Origin: Magnaporthiopsis rhizophila
Taxonomy: Eukaryota; Ascomycota; Sordariomycetes; Magnaporthales; Magnaporthaceae
Length of the DNA stretch: 64,000 bases
Reading direction: 5' to 3'
Assembly: GCA_003049465.1 (NCBI GenBank)
Contig: PYSS01000038.1
Span: 217,716-281,715 of the forward strand
Shown: piece after piece, positions 1-11,189 of the stretch
How the letters are laid out: every line of letters begins with the position of its first letter
How positions within the stretch are numbered: the first letter of the stretch is position 1
The notes under the pieces: generated by a model
What the model saw: only the letters and a program-made list of their open reading frames with translations
The model's database searches: none
What the model was told of the DNA's origin: nothing
Translations under genes and position numbers: made by a program

Positions 1-1059
1 TGTGCTCGCTCCGGCGTGGAGCGGGCTGCTGATGCGCATGAGCCAGGCCAGCTGTTCTCGAGCCGGGCACCGTTAGCGCCTTGTGCCCGGGCGCACTACA
101 AGTGGGGGATCCGTTGCCCTTCAGCCCAGGGAGCAACGTAACCCAGTTGACAACACCACAATCCCCTGTTTCATACACGCTTTCAGCAAGTGCTGGGCCG
201 GTCTGCTAGTCCCTAAGAGGCATGATCGTGGCGGGGGCGCAGCTTGAGGCCACAGCTAGAGGGCGCCATGCAAGGCAGTCTGCAGCCCGCGGCCTTGCCT
301 TTCACACCGACACTCATTCGAATCGCCGGGGGCGTCATCGATCTCGGGCCCTTAACACGTTAGACTTCGAAGCCGACTTTCAAAAGCGCCGCTCCTAACG
401 GAGAACGGGACTCGGACACGCCGGACAGACACGAAACGAGCGCCACGCGTATAAGAATCCTGAGAATATTTCCCGGAATAAAGGTTAGACCACGCTTAAA
501 GCCAGGACGAAGTATCACCCAATCCCCCACGCGCCCGGCACCTCCCGTTAAGCCCGCCCCGGTCCGTGTGGTTGGGCGGTAACCAGACTGCGCTGGGCGG
601 TTATCAGCTAGAACAAATTAGAACCTTGGTCACCCTGGAACTCCTAATATTTGCAGTTGTGCATTAGCCCTGCTCGACTTAGCGTATTGTACGTGCGTTG
701 CCTGCAGTCGAATAAATGTGTTTGCCCGATTTTAACCAGCAAGCGGCTGAGTATGGGCTACAGCACTTTCGGGCACGCTAGTTCCCCACGTGGCGTAATT
801 GTGTACACATGTTTATGTCTCATAATTACTAATTACAGGCTACAGCCATTAAGCCGAAATCGAGGCTGAGCAAGTTGACAAAGCCCAGAACGCCACCTGT
901 ATGTAGTTCAAGCGCGACACACCAGCACATAAAGCTTTCTTTTGCACCTATTTATTGCGACGCAAACTTTTGCTTCCCTGGCTCGCCGTTCTTCGCCCAT
1001 ATTACGATCAAGTTAAACATCGCGCCCTGTGTTATTTGTTGGGAGGCATCGCCGTCGAG
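1..1059. other. No gene recognised; moderate-GC flank
   Basis: This stretch has balanced base composition, unlike the AT-rich block that starts near 3.2 kb. Short open frames occur on both strands, but none has coding-like composition, a recognisable domain or a convincing splice structure. It probably holds the upstream region of the gene starting at 1060 and perhaps the tail of a gene cut by the window edge. Confidence 0.5.
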
Positions 1060-3051
1060 ATGAACAACACAACTCTTCCGTTCGAGCCCAGGCTTCAAGC
1101 TCTCTTTGAGGAGTTTCAAAGCAACAACACATGGGCAGGAAAGTGCGCATATAATATTTACAAAGCCGCGCAAGTTGGTGCCCTAAATGCCGTCGTCGCC
1201 AGCTTGGTCGGCCGAGAAGGCGCGCCTGGCATAGTGCCGAACCTCACTTCGTCTTCCTGGGTGGCATCGGATATATGGGGCGTCGATGTTGCTCTCTGCA
1301 ACCAGTACTGCAGCCGGCAGAAATTCCCCATGGTAGGCTGCTTGGCCAGCTTCCCGACGTCCGTGTCTTTTTACTAACAATCATCAAGGTATTCAACTAC
1401 CAAAACTTTTTGACACGCGTCACCAACTATCTCCTCCCGTGGCTCGCCTTGACAGCCCAGCTGCCTTATGAGGCCGGTGATGTCGTACCCAACATCATGA
1501 GCTTCTTCATGGCCCTGGGCAGCCCCATGCTCATCACGTTCTCGCTGATGATGACAATCCTCAACAAGCGCTGGCTGAACCGCAAATGCAAGGATTTCAA
1601 TCAGCAGCACCTTCGACCCGGGACGCTCGCAGGCCGCCTTGAAGGCGCCCGCAATTTCCTTGAGAGGCTGCCCAGCAGGTGCCTATCCGTATATCTCGCG
1701 GCGACGGCTGGCTAGCCAGCTTGGTCCTGATGGATGACAACGAGATGTGGTGGGATCGCCTCGGTGCGCACATTCGTGATACACGGAGGGATTGGACGCT
1801 ATCATTGGTGGTCCAAATTTCAGTAGCCGTGGCTGCCTGGATCTTAACCATCATCGGCTCTTTTGGATCATCATTAGGGAGTCACGCTGAGGCGCTCGTT
1901 CTTTCGTCCAGCTCGTTATGGACTTGGCTCGTAAGTGATTCTCTGCCTTTGCCAATTCAGTCTTCCTTCTAACCATCGTACAGGTACCGATTATTCTCGG
2001 GTGGATCATCGTTGGGACTCAGGGCAGGGCGGATGGCATTATAAATGCACTTCGGCTAGACCTGTCTCACCTCGCGAGGGACCCCCACCACCCGGAGGAG
2101 GCTCGAAGGACGAGCCCCACGACAGGCTTTCAACAAAGCTTTTCCGTTGCCCGGTCAGGCGAGCGTAACGATCTAGATCTCTTCGGCTTTAGCGTCTGCG
2201 GGGATGAGACCCAACCGGGCCCGGCATACAACTACGCGCGCATTTTTACGTGGAGGTTCACAGCCCAACGCTTGTTCCACTACTTCGATACAGCCGCGCA
2301 ACACGTCGATGAGCAGCATACTGTGGATCAGGTCTGGGAACAAAACCAAGGGGGCCCAGCTAACCAGGTCCAGGGAGGCTTAGCGCAGCACCTGAGTAAT
2401 GCTCTTTTAACCCTTCCCGAGCTTCTTACCAACGCCGTTATCCCCCACATGGAAGTTTACTGCGACATCCCACGTACGGTAGAACTGCTGGAATATCCCA
2501 CTGCCGACGAGGTTGACCCTGAGCTGTGGTTCCACATCCTTGGCGCTTTCATCATGGCTGTCTTCGTGCAGTGGGGCACCACGGGCGCCGCTTTTACCAT
2601 CGCCTATCTCACAGACGCCAAGAACCTCGGGTGTCGCAGCGCCAGCTACTTGCTGTATGGCGGCTTGTCGACGCTTTCCTTCCTCCTATTTGTCCTTAGC
2701 GCTTTGGCGTCACGCGCAGCGCTCCAGCGCGCCCAAGACTACCAAACAAACAGCGCGGCGTTCCAGTTTATGAGGACGTCGGCAATTGTTGGCCGGCTAG
2801 GAGGCCGGACGGCGGCCGTGTGCAGCGCGTTTTGGATTGTGTCGAGCTCGGTATGGGAGTTGGTAGGTTTCTTCGACAACTGCTGGTGCGAGAGCACGCA
2901 GCTGGACTTGGGGGAGCGGGCATGGGTACCACTGTTCAGGACCGCAGTCGAGCTGAAGGACGACGCGATGGGGCCGTGGGCTGGTGGAGTGTTCCTGAGC
3001 TCGTTTGTCATGGCGACATCATATTTGGGGTTTTGGATTCTTTCGAGATAG
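1060..3051 (+). CDS. Multi-pass membrane protein of unknown function, four exons
   Basis: I join four exons: 1060-1332, 1389-1678, 1720-1930 and 1984-3051, giving 613 residues. Introns 1 and 3 have good signals (donor GTAGGC with a CTAAC branch site; donor GTAAGT with a CTAAC branch site) and keep the frame. Intron 2 (41 bp, 1679-1719) is short but restores the frame exactly. The N-terminal part has several N-x-T/S sequons and paired cysteines and looks extracytoplasmic. About eight hydrophobic segments follow, including a cluster of four in the last 190 residues and a C-terminus ending in an aromatic-rich helix. I recognise no catalytic motif. The pattern fits a family of lineage-specific fungal membrane proteins without known function (inference). 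The frame stays open upstream to a TTG at 955, so an extra 5' exon is possible. It sits at the edge of the transposon block but is not RIP-damaged. Confidence 0.7.
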
Positions 3052-3290
3052 TTTGGTATTCCGTTAGCCAAGCGTAAACCGCTGCTAGGTGGAGGCGGCC
3101 AACGTTGGTGGTTAACTGGCTATCACGGACCTTGGGTCGGCGGCCAGACCTGCCAAAAACGATTCTTCAGGACGTGGCGGCATTGCTAAAAAAATTTAAA
3201 CCCGTACTTTTAAGTCCGCCAAATACGCTGCGGTTTGAGCTTTAAACGAGCAATCGATCCTGCTGGATAAAAGATTTTATTTTCTTATTA

Positions 3291-3332
3291 AGTCAGTGCA
3301 CCCCATGTCGGCCACCCCCCATGACGGCCACC
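3291..3332 (+). repeat. Left terminal inverted repeat of the Fot1-like element
   Basis: It begins AGTCAGTGCACCCC directly after a TA dinucleotide. The reverse complement of 5107-5148 matches it at 38 of 42 positions. Confidence 0.92.
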
Positions 3333-3435
3333 TCAAACGGGCCCACTGCCTCAGATCTGGCCATGTCTTCAACTCGCCACAGATCTCGCAATTCTGATCC
3401 GTTTTCTATACTTTTTGCTTCAATCCAATACCTAT

Positions 3436-5046
3436 ATGCCGGAGAAACAGTACACCGAAAAAGATGTCGAACGGGCTGTCGAGGCCGTGCAGGCCAAGGT
3501 CCCTATCTCGAGGGCCGCCCGACTTTGGGGCATACCAAGGACCACCCTACGCCGGCGTTTAACGGGATCCCTACCTATCCGACAGGCTAAAGAAGAGAAT
3601 TAACGGATACCTTCGGAGCAGGAGAAGCGCTTAGCCGATTGGATTTTGTTACAGGCCTCCCTAGGGCTCCCGCCAACGCACGCAAAGGTCCGCTTTTTTG
3701 CGCAAAAGATCCTCCGGCAAGGGGGTGCCTCCCAGCCCCTCGGAAAGCACTGGATTTGTGGCTTTTTAGGCCGATATCCGGAGATCCGTACCGGAAAAAT
3801 ACGGCGTATGGAACTTGCACGCGTTAAAAGCGTTACTATTATTATAATAAAAAAATGGTGGGCACGCCTGCAAATCCCCAGGGTGGCCCAAATAAAGCCG
3901 GAAAATACGTACAATGCTAATAAGGGGGGTTTGCAAGAGGGCAAAACGGGTAACGGGCTTGTTTTAGGCCTTACAAAAGCCCGGCTTTTGCAAAAAAAAG
4001 AGCCCGGAACCCGCATTTAAACCTTTTTTATCGAATACATTTCGGCTATAAAAATCGCCCTTTTTTTGCTTATTATATTTAAAAAGAAAAATGTGCAAAA
4101 GCAGTGGTTTCCAAAAGATCTAGGCCTTTTTAAAGGCTGGGAATTTACTGCAATAAATAACGGGTGGATTACTGATAGTACTGAAATCGAGTGGTTGTAA
4201 AAAGTTTTTTTCCCGGGCATTTAACCCCCTGCCCCTGTATCATATCTTTTGGTACTAAATGGCCACAGATCCTATATAATCAAAAAGTTTATGTTTTTTT
4301 GCTTGCAAAACAACGTTTATTTATTATATTTACCTGTTTATACCTCCCATATTTTGCAACTTTTGGATTTATCCGTTTTTAGCCCTTTTAAACACGCTTA
4401 TCGCTAAAAATTAGGGTCCCAAACTTTATTTACCTGTTTTATAATAATAGGAAAGTATTAATTTTTAAACGCTTATGCTTACGCACGCACCAAAACTTTT
4501 ACCCCTTATATAATTGTGTTAGGGTGGCGGATAACCGGCTTTTGGCTACGGAATTCGCTTAAGCCGTTTATAAACCGGTTTTTGCTTGAAAATTCCAACC
4601 GAAACGGCCAACGATCCGCAATTTAACAATTCGCTGAGGATAACAGGGCCAAAAGATATTTAAAGGTCCCTTTTCGGCTGTCCCAAATTGGTTGGGAGAT
4701 TTCCAAACGAAACCGAGACCTAGCCACCCAAATTAGCACTTTTTAGGGCCGGATCCTGCAAAGTTTCACGGCACGGCTTTTTTTCCGAAAGGTTTAAAAA
4801 GGATACGGAGTGCGTAAATTCGAATTGGTTACGGCCCAGCAAAAAATCAGGCAGTTAGAGGCCGAATTGGAGGCGCAACGCCCTTGTAAAAGGAAAAGGG
4901 TTGTGCCGGACCCCAATCAGGCCTTTGTGGATATATGCCGAGTTGCAGAGATAAGGGGTGAAGTTATAAAGGTGGATGAAAGTGCGTTTGAAAGCGCGGA
5001 AAATTCTGATCAGGAATCAGTACACTTTTGCATTATGGTTGGTTGA
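3436..5046 (+). pseudogene. Pogo-type DDE transposase pseudogene
   Basis: A single frame runs from ATG 3436 to TGA 5046 (537 codons with terminator, the size of a Fot1 transposase) with no frameshift but many in-frame stops. Domain order follows the family. First comes an N-terminal helix-turn-helix (psq-like; AVEAVQAKVPISRAARLWG then TTLRRRLTG). Then comes a CENP-B/Tc5-type HTH (LGLPPTHAKVRFFAQKIL then plGKhWi-like GKHWICGFLGR), and then the DDE catalytic core. The first stop at 3601 stands where a Gln codon is expected. The catalytic YNxDE block reads YNANKGG (3910-3930), so Asp and Glu have become Asn and Lys by G-to-A changes. The second Asp in the DGHxSH block reads NGH (4258-4266). The C-terminal end keeps a basic, coiled-coil-like tail. 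It cannot encode an active enzyme. Confidence 0.9.
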
Positions 5047-5106
5047 ATAGAGGTAGATATTTGCAGTTGAATATACCGGGGTTGGTGGTGCAGTGGGCTT
5101 TGGCCA

Positions 5107-5148
5107 GGTGGCCGTTATAGGGGGTGGCCGACTTGGGGTGCACTGATT
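5107..5148 (+). repeat. Right terminal inverted repeat of the Fot1-like element
   Basis: It ends GGGGTGCACTGATT and is followed by TA. It is complementary to 3291-3332. Confidence 0.92.
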
Positions 5149-5162
5149 TAAATTAACAGCTG

Positions 5163-5286
5163 TGTCATAGTTCCGTGCTGCAGGCACGGGTTGAGGGCTT
5201 AGGGGTCACCCCTGAGCCGACTCTGTTTCTATATAGCCTAAAGCAGCTCCCACGAAAGGAAAAACCTTCTCTTTCTTCCTTCCTCC
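5163..5286 (+). repeat. Diverged LTR-like fragment
   Basis: It starts TGTCATAG and shares the architecture of the 189-bp LTR that follows: a CCGTGCTG-n-GCACGG hairpin, a GGGTCACCC stretch and a TATATA box in the same order. It looks like the 5' part of a related LTR subfamily, cut off where the next LTR starts. Confidence 0.45.
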
Positions 5287-5475
5287 TATTACGGATCCGT
5301 GCTGGGCACGGATCATGTGACCCAAGGGTGCTCCCTGGGCCAGGACTCCTGTATATAAGGGTTGCCTCGAAACCTTCAAGGGCAAGGCCCGATTCTACCC
5401 TTTTCCTCCGTATTTTGTAGAATAACACCATTTTGGTACCCACCAAACGATCCTTTTGTGGCCTGACCTATTATA
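5287..5475 (+). repeat. 189-bp LTR, copy A (5' LTR)
   Basis: It matches the 189-bp LTRs at 26346-26534 and 37149-37337 and the split reverse copy at 32551/34592 end to end. The terminal bases are mutated (TATT for TGTT, TATA for CACA). It contains a GTATATAAGG promoter-like box. Unlike the solo copies, retroelement-like internal sequence follows it, so it is read as a 5' LTR. Confidence 0.8.
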
Positions 5476-6827
5476 TTTTTACAAGATTTTTTCCGCAATA
5501 GCGGATTATACTGAAAAACCTACGGAACGGGCGATTCTTCCGGGGATCACGAAGCTTTTTCCACCGAGCCATACTGCGTATTAAAAGTGCTACAAGTTAA
5601 TATCTATAACAGACCTGTAATAATAACTGAAAAAATTACCGAACAAATAAAATAACTCGGTATAAATGATACAAAGGTTTAAAGCTTCAGCTTTTCGGAT
5701 CCGCCACCTTTTTTAATAATTTTTTTATAAACCTGAACAGTTATCCAAATCCCAAGCAATATATTAGTATATTTTTATATTTTTAATAATAACCTAACCA
5801 GCAAAATTAATATATCAAAACGCAAATTGCTAAAAAAGCTTTTACTGTACGGAGGTAACAGGAATTCTTTTATGGCTTGGAAATAATTAATCAGTTATAA
5901 ATTTTAAAAAAATGCGAAATTTATCGGCAATAATAAGGATTGGTTCGAGTGTATCTGGGTATGCCTGATTCCAAATATCCAGGCAATTATATATATTTAT
6001 TGCAAATATAAAAAAAATATAGGAGCTTTTTATAATCCGATCAAATTTTTTTAATACTTAACCGAAATATTTGACGATCCGTTCAAATAATAATAAATAT
6101 TGGCATGCTGTTACAATCACAGGCTTTCTGCTCCTAGGGTAGGGCACCTAGGGGCGGTGTTGAGCAGTACTGGTCTTGCAAGATCGCTTTGCACGTGATC
6201 TGGGGTCTGGTAAAAACTGTTATCTGTTATTATTTGCCCAAGGGAATGCCTTGGAGCTAACTTAGGTTGACTGATACCGAAGCCTCAGTTAGAACTATCT
6301 AGCGAGGAATAAACCCCTCGCTTTATACCCATCTTCTGGGTACGGTCTCCGAGTGGCAGCCCCTTATACTTTAAGTCCGTAACCTGTAATCTGTAATTTT
6401 TTATTATAGGATCACAGATTATGTTTGGTTTGTGATTTATAGTTTTATTTTTTAAGATCACAGATCACCCATTTTGTACGTGACCCTTCCCTGGCCTTAA
6501 TCACGTGACCCTTCCCTGGCCTTAATCACGTGACCCTTGGTCACCATAACTGCAGGGTAAAGGCACCCCGCTAGGGGTTAACCCCAGCCCTCCTGCCCCT
6601 TGCCAGTTGTGGTCGTAACACATGCTTGGAAATATTTAGGATAAAAAAAAACCAATCGTTTAACACTTTTTTGTACTTTTTCGAAAAGGAATTTGCAGCA
6701 GCGGATAGCCTAAATTAATCGCAAAAGGTTAGGATTAATTATTTTAAACCCAAAGTATTATACCAAATCCGGAAAACCTCCGTAAAACGATTAAATAAAA
6801 TTAGCTTATATAATTATATTATCACAA
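5476..6827 (+). mobile_element. Gypsy-type gag remnant behind the 189-bp LTR (interrupted at 6109-6620)
   Basis: The first 640 bp match the reverse complement of 32550 downward almost colinearly, so both are internal regions of one element family. The frame opens at an ATA (a mutated ATG is likely) followed by ADYTEKPTERAILPG. Gag-like features follow: an F-x-DP-F motif near 6070 and an F-FERK-like stretch near 6660. A solo LTR of another family sits inside at 6109-6620. No protease or reverse transcriptase remains; the copy is truncated near 6828. Confidence 0.6.
6109..6620 (-). mobile_element. Solo LTR of the X/Y/Z Gypsy family (512 bp)
   Basis: It is bounded by TGTTACAATC and GGTCGTAACA and flanked by the perfect 5-bp duplication CATGC (6104-6108 and 6621-6625). 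Read on the minus strand it shares both ends with the LTRs at 24412, 29204, 30588, 31790 and 57517. It holds two copies of a 25-bp unit around CACGTGACCCTTCCCTGG (about 6480-6535). It shows little RIP damage and is therefore a relatively recent insertion. Confidence 0.92.
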
Positions 6828-7450
6828 TACCATCCCTTATATAAGGACCAAGCACATTATAGCCCTTGGATATAACAATATTCCCTTTTACTTTAGTGTA
6901 ACGGGTACTGCCTTGGTTTAGTCCCATAACAGTTTGTTATATCTAATTTTGATTATTTAAATTCAATTCCCTGCACGATTGCATGCATAGGTTTTCGTTT
7001 GTAACGTGGCGTTTTGGTGGCACAATACGCACGGAACACTACCTGTAATGCGTTTGTTGCCAAAAAACGGGGGACAATTGGTTTTAGTAATTCGAAAAGC
7101 CGACCGAGGCTTTTTAGGGAAATTTATTAAACGATTGGATCCTGTAGCACGTGCATTCCGATACACGGGGCACTAGCACCTTATTTGCGCAGCGCCAGTG
7201 CTAGCACCTTGCAGTGCCAGCATTTTACTTATACAGTGCTAGCATTATTTGTGCAGCACCTTTAAAAAGCAAACCTTGTGCAAAAATTAACCTTAATTAT
7301 GCATTTATATAATTAAGGATAATTGCAGCATAAGGGTGAAATATTATTATGGTATTATGCTTTATATAAGAATTAAGCACATTATAGCCCTTGGATATGA
7401 TAATGTTTTTTTTTGCTTTGGTGTAACGGGTACTGCCTTGGTTTAGTGCC
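6828..7450. repeat. Pair of about 105-bp direct repeats bracketing about 400 bp (TRIM-like)
   Basis: The segments 6828-6931 and about 7342-7450 share CTTATATAAG, AGCACATTATAGCCCTTGGA and CGGGTACTGCCTTGGTTTAG in the same order. The region between them has no retroelement protein. It carries a small array of CAGTGCTAGCAcc-like units at 7165-7265. Two short direct terminal repeats around a non-coding core resemble a terminal-repeat retrotransposon in miniature, though exact ends and a target duplication were not found. Confidence 0.4.
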
Positions 7451-7581
7451 GTGATATATATGGTCGAAATATTTTGAATAATTGTATATAACCTGGAAAT
7501 AATTGATATAAAATAGTGCTTTTACCATAGCAACCCATTAATTAGCGTTTCGCCCCTAATTATAAATAAAAACGGTAATAC

Positions 7582-7880
7582 TGTTGGCAGGAGAGGGTTT
7601 CTCCTGTTCAATCGGCTCGGAGATTTCCAAAAAGGGTGAACAATAATCTTTATAATCTGGGAAAATCCTATTATTATGCATAAGGAGGAAAGAATCTATT
7701 TGCCTAAAAAAGGGCAAAGGACTGCCTTTTTATTTGCGCAAAGGCGATCGCCCAAAGGGCGATCCGCTGCTTTAACCGCACAGGCCGGTTGGCCCGTGCG
7801 GGATCCAAAAGGGCCCAAAGGGTCCCTTTATTCCGTCCTCCTTTTCCGGATCGCACAAGCACAAAATGCCTATTTTAATA
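7582..7880 (-). repeat. Copia LTR, 3' copy (299 bp)
   Basis: Its length equals that of 17703-18001 and 18400-18698. The upper end reads CCTATTTTAATA where the third copy reads CCTATTCCGACA; all four differences are C-to-T or G-to-A. It contains GC-rich palindromes (GGCGATCGCC, CACAGGCCGGTTGGCCCGTG). Confidence 0.9.
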
Positions 7881-10800
7881 CCGGCAATTTTTTCTTTTGT
7901 GCGCGGATATCCCGGTGTTTTATTCCCACGATATAATAGGTTTATCCCGGAGATTGTAAGGATTTTCGGAAGCCTTAACAAAGGGGTTTTCACAAAAGAA
8001 ATACCGGATCCGGTAATCCGGTCTTTTGATAAAAGAAATAGCCGGATTTGGTGATCCGGAATATTTATTTAGAAAGGGAAACGGCTTCGGTGGGCCGGTA
8101 ATTAAAATAAAAGGAAAATAAGCGCTTTAAAAGGGCATTCCTGTATTTTTGGAAATATTAAACTATTAAACTAAAGGATAATAGGAAGGGAATAATGCAG
8201 ATGCAGGTTTTTGCGCAGTGGAAGGCTATTTAGCAGATTATTTTAATAAAAAATAATATTAATAATTGCTTTTGTAATTTTAAAAATAGGGTTTGTATTT
8301 ATATAAAAGTATTTTGTTTGCCCCATTTATAATTCGGCCAATTTATACCGGTAAACCTTATTTATTAACCTGTCCTTTTTGTACCTTATTTGTATACGCC
8401 TTATTATTTAAAATCCCGATCAGTTAATTATTATTTTGTTAATCGTTATTTTTTTTTTCCTTTTTTTCTTTTTTTTTGCCCTTTTGTTTGTTTTTACAGC
8501 CAAAATAACTGGTAAAAAAAGGAAATTATTAAATTTTACGCGGTTGCACAAAAGCTATTATTTTTAAAGTCTGGGCCCAACTGATAATCTTTTATCGAGC
8601 AATAACAAGTTTAAAATTATTGCTTAAAATGGTTAAATTAAAAAATAAGCTAGTTTTTTGCAAAATTTGGCTGTACCAGTATTTTTAGCTTAATTAAATA
8701 ATTTCCAAATCGGTACCAATACCGTTAATACGTTAATATTTTATTTTAAAAAAACCAAACGCGTTTAAGTTTTAAATAAACCGTTTTTTATTCCAGCTCC
8801 GAATCCCGATTCTGTTCCAACCGAAAATTTCAAATATAATCTTGCAACTGGCCGTTTCGAAATTATTAATCCTTTTTTAATTAATCCCGATACTATTACA
8901 AATTTTGCCGTGGCAGTATTATAAATAATTAAAGTTACAGGTGCTTTTTTGGGATTTATATTTGGACCTTTAGGCAATTATTAAAAAAAGGATAAAAAAT
9001 TCCGCATTAAATAAAAAAGGATTGCTTTTTAGCAAATAATTAATATTTTATTAAAAGCAGCTTTTTAACGCTAATTAAATTATAACAATTTAATAAATAA
9101 ACAAACCAAACTTATTAATCAGCTCGATAATAATTTTATTGCGCAAGAAAATAGCAGTGAAAAAAAAGGAATCTGCTAAGCCCTTAGCTTTTCAATTTTA
9201 AAATAAACCTTTTATTAAATAATACAAACAGGCCACAATTTATCCTGTGCTTCCCGAACAATCAAAATCTATTTAAGCACAACCATAGCCTTTATAAAAG
9301 CGGGCTAAGGTTATTAATTTTATTATTTAATAATCCGGAGATCGTTCCAAGCCCAAAACCCCTAAAAAAAGGGCAAAAGCAAAATCATCCTTAAAACTCC
9401 CGATTATCCCACCACTGGCGGTAAAAATATCAAATTATCAATTTCAGGCTTTGGCAAGCGCAATAAAAAAGGGGATTTAAAATCTGTCCTATACTTAAAA
9501 TGCCTCAAATCAATTTTGGAGGGTAAAATACCGGAGCTTAATAAAGAAAATAATTGCCGGAATTAAATCCTGAACAAAAAGCGGTATTGGCTATACATTT
9601 TGAAGTATACATGCAAATCTATATAAATCCTCCAATTTTTAAAAGCTTAATTATAAAATTAGGCTAATAATTATTTTTAATCCTTTTTTGGTTTTGCATT
9701 CGGCCTTTAAATTTTTTACGGTATAGCGCCAAAGCAAAAAGGTTCGCAAAAAAACTATAAATTTATTCCCTAAATTAAATAATCGGAATGCACTTTATTA
9801 ATAAGGATTATCTAATTACAAAAACTTGATAAATAAAAAACCATTTGCAAAATAATACTAATCCTTAGCGAAAAGGATAAGGGTAAAAATAATTTATTTG
9901 CCGAAACAAATAGTAATTTTCTTATAATAATGCAAGCAAAATATAATATTGCGGGCCAAACAGCTACTTTAAAAATATAGGATATTACGGCCCTAATAAA
10001 AATGCATAATAAAAGAAAGGAGAAAAAATAAAGGGAGATTTGGGAACGTGCATTTAGGAAATTGCGATATCGTTTTTTTATACTGTATTATTTACTGCTT
10101 TTATCAATTATAAAAAGCACGGTTTTATATTATATTGTGCTGTATTTTTAGGGTTTGCTGCTTTTATTATGGAAAAAAAAATCCATTTGTTATAATTTTT
10201 GGCTTTTTTTATTTCTGATTTTCCTTTACCTATCCCATAATCCTAATTATTGTTATATTAAAGCTAACAAAATTTTCCAAAGCCCTGTTTGGCTAATTTT
10301 TAGTTATAATATCCGCAGGATTATCTGCTTTTGCAATCCACCGGATCTTATCAATTTCCCGACCCTTATAAGATTTATAAAAAGTTATAATATCTATTAT
10401 AAGGCGCTTTTCTATTATTATTCCGAATTGGACAAAATATTAATATAACAAAAGATTATTAATACAAATTACCAGTTTATAAAAAGGCAAATCCAGTTTT
10501 TTATTAATCGCTAAAAGTATTATTTTAAGGATATAACCCGTATCAAATCCGCTAACCATATCATAAATTTTGCTAGCAAAAATATTTTATATTATCCTTT
10601 TATATTTAGTAAAATTTGAGTGCAATATATTTCCGGTAATTTGGAAATTATTTTCCTGTTTTATGCTAATTTTAATTTTAAAAATACCTATAAAACCGAT
10701 CTGTAAATTGAGATTTTTATTATTAATAAAGGATTTGTTTATAAATATAAATAATTTTGCTTTTAATAAATCGAATTAAATATAATTCAGGCTTTTGTCC

Positions 10801-11189
10801 GTATTATTAATTTATTAACGGATATATTTGTTAAATTTTTTGATATCCGTATCCTGGGTTTTTTTGGTTTGCGCAGTTACGGAATAATCGAAAGTGGCTT
10901 TTGGCTGGTATATTAAACTGATATATGCTCTTTGTGCATATTGGATAATATATTATTACTGGGTGTTATTACCTTTATAAGGCATAAACTTAAGCTAATT
11001 TGCCTATCCCTTTTATTATATACAAATAATTGTTTTACCGATTGCAATTTTGCAGCCATTAAAATAACCTTTATTGCCAGGGCTTAAAAAAACCTCGGTT
11101 TAGCCTTAAAACCTGCCTTTTAAAGGGCAATTTTTTCCTTTTTTATAAACTTTTTGCTATTTAAATTTAGCATATTATTAATTTGTATA

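Larger units (their letters stand above)
3291..5148 (+). mobile_element. Fot1/Pot2-like pogo transposon, RIP-inactivated (1858 bp)
   Basis: A complete Tc1/mariner-superfamily element of the fungal pogo (Fot1/Pot2) type. It is bounded by 42-bp terminal inverted repeats with four mismatches and flanked by the TA target duplication (3289-3290 and 5149-5150). The length of 1858 bp is typical for Fot1/Pot2 elements. It carries one degraded transposase frame. The inverted repeats are almost intact while the body carries G-to-A and C-to-T changes, as expected from RIP. Confidence 0.92.

Noticed and set aside
955..1059. Upstream extension of the membrane-protein gene
   Set aside because: It starts at TTG; ATG 1060 is the first true start. 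An upstream exon cannot be excluded.
7165..7265. CRISPR-like array
   Set aside because: The CAGTGCTAGCA units are short, irregular and partly palindromic; the genome is eukaryotic.
7676..8054. Recurrent 70-80-codon frames (also at 17797 and 18377)
   Set aside because: They recur because they lie in the 299-bp Copia LTRs; they are not genes.
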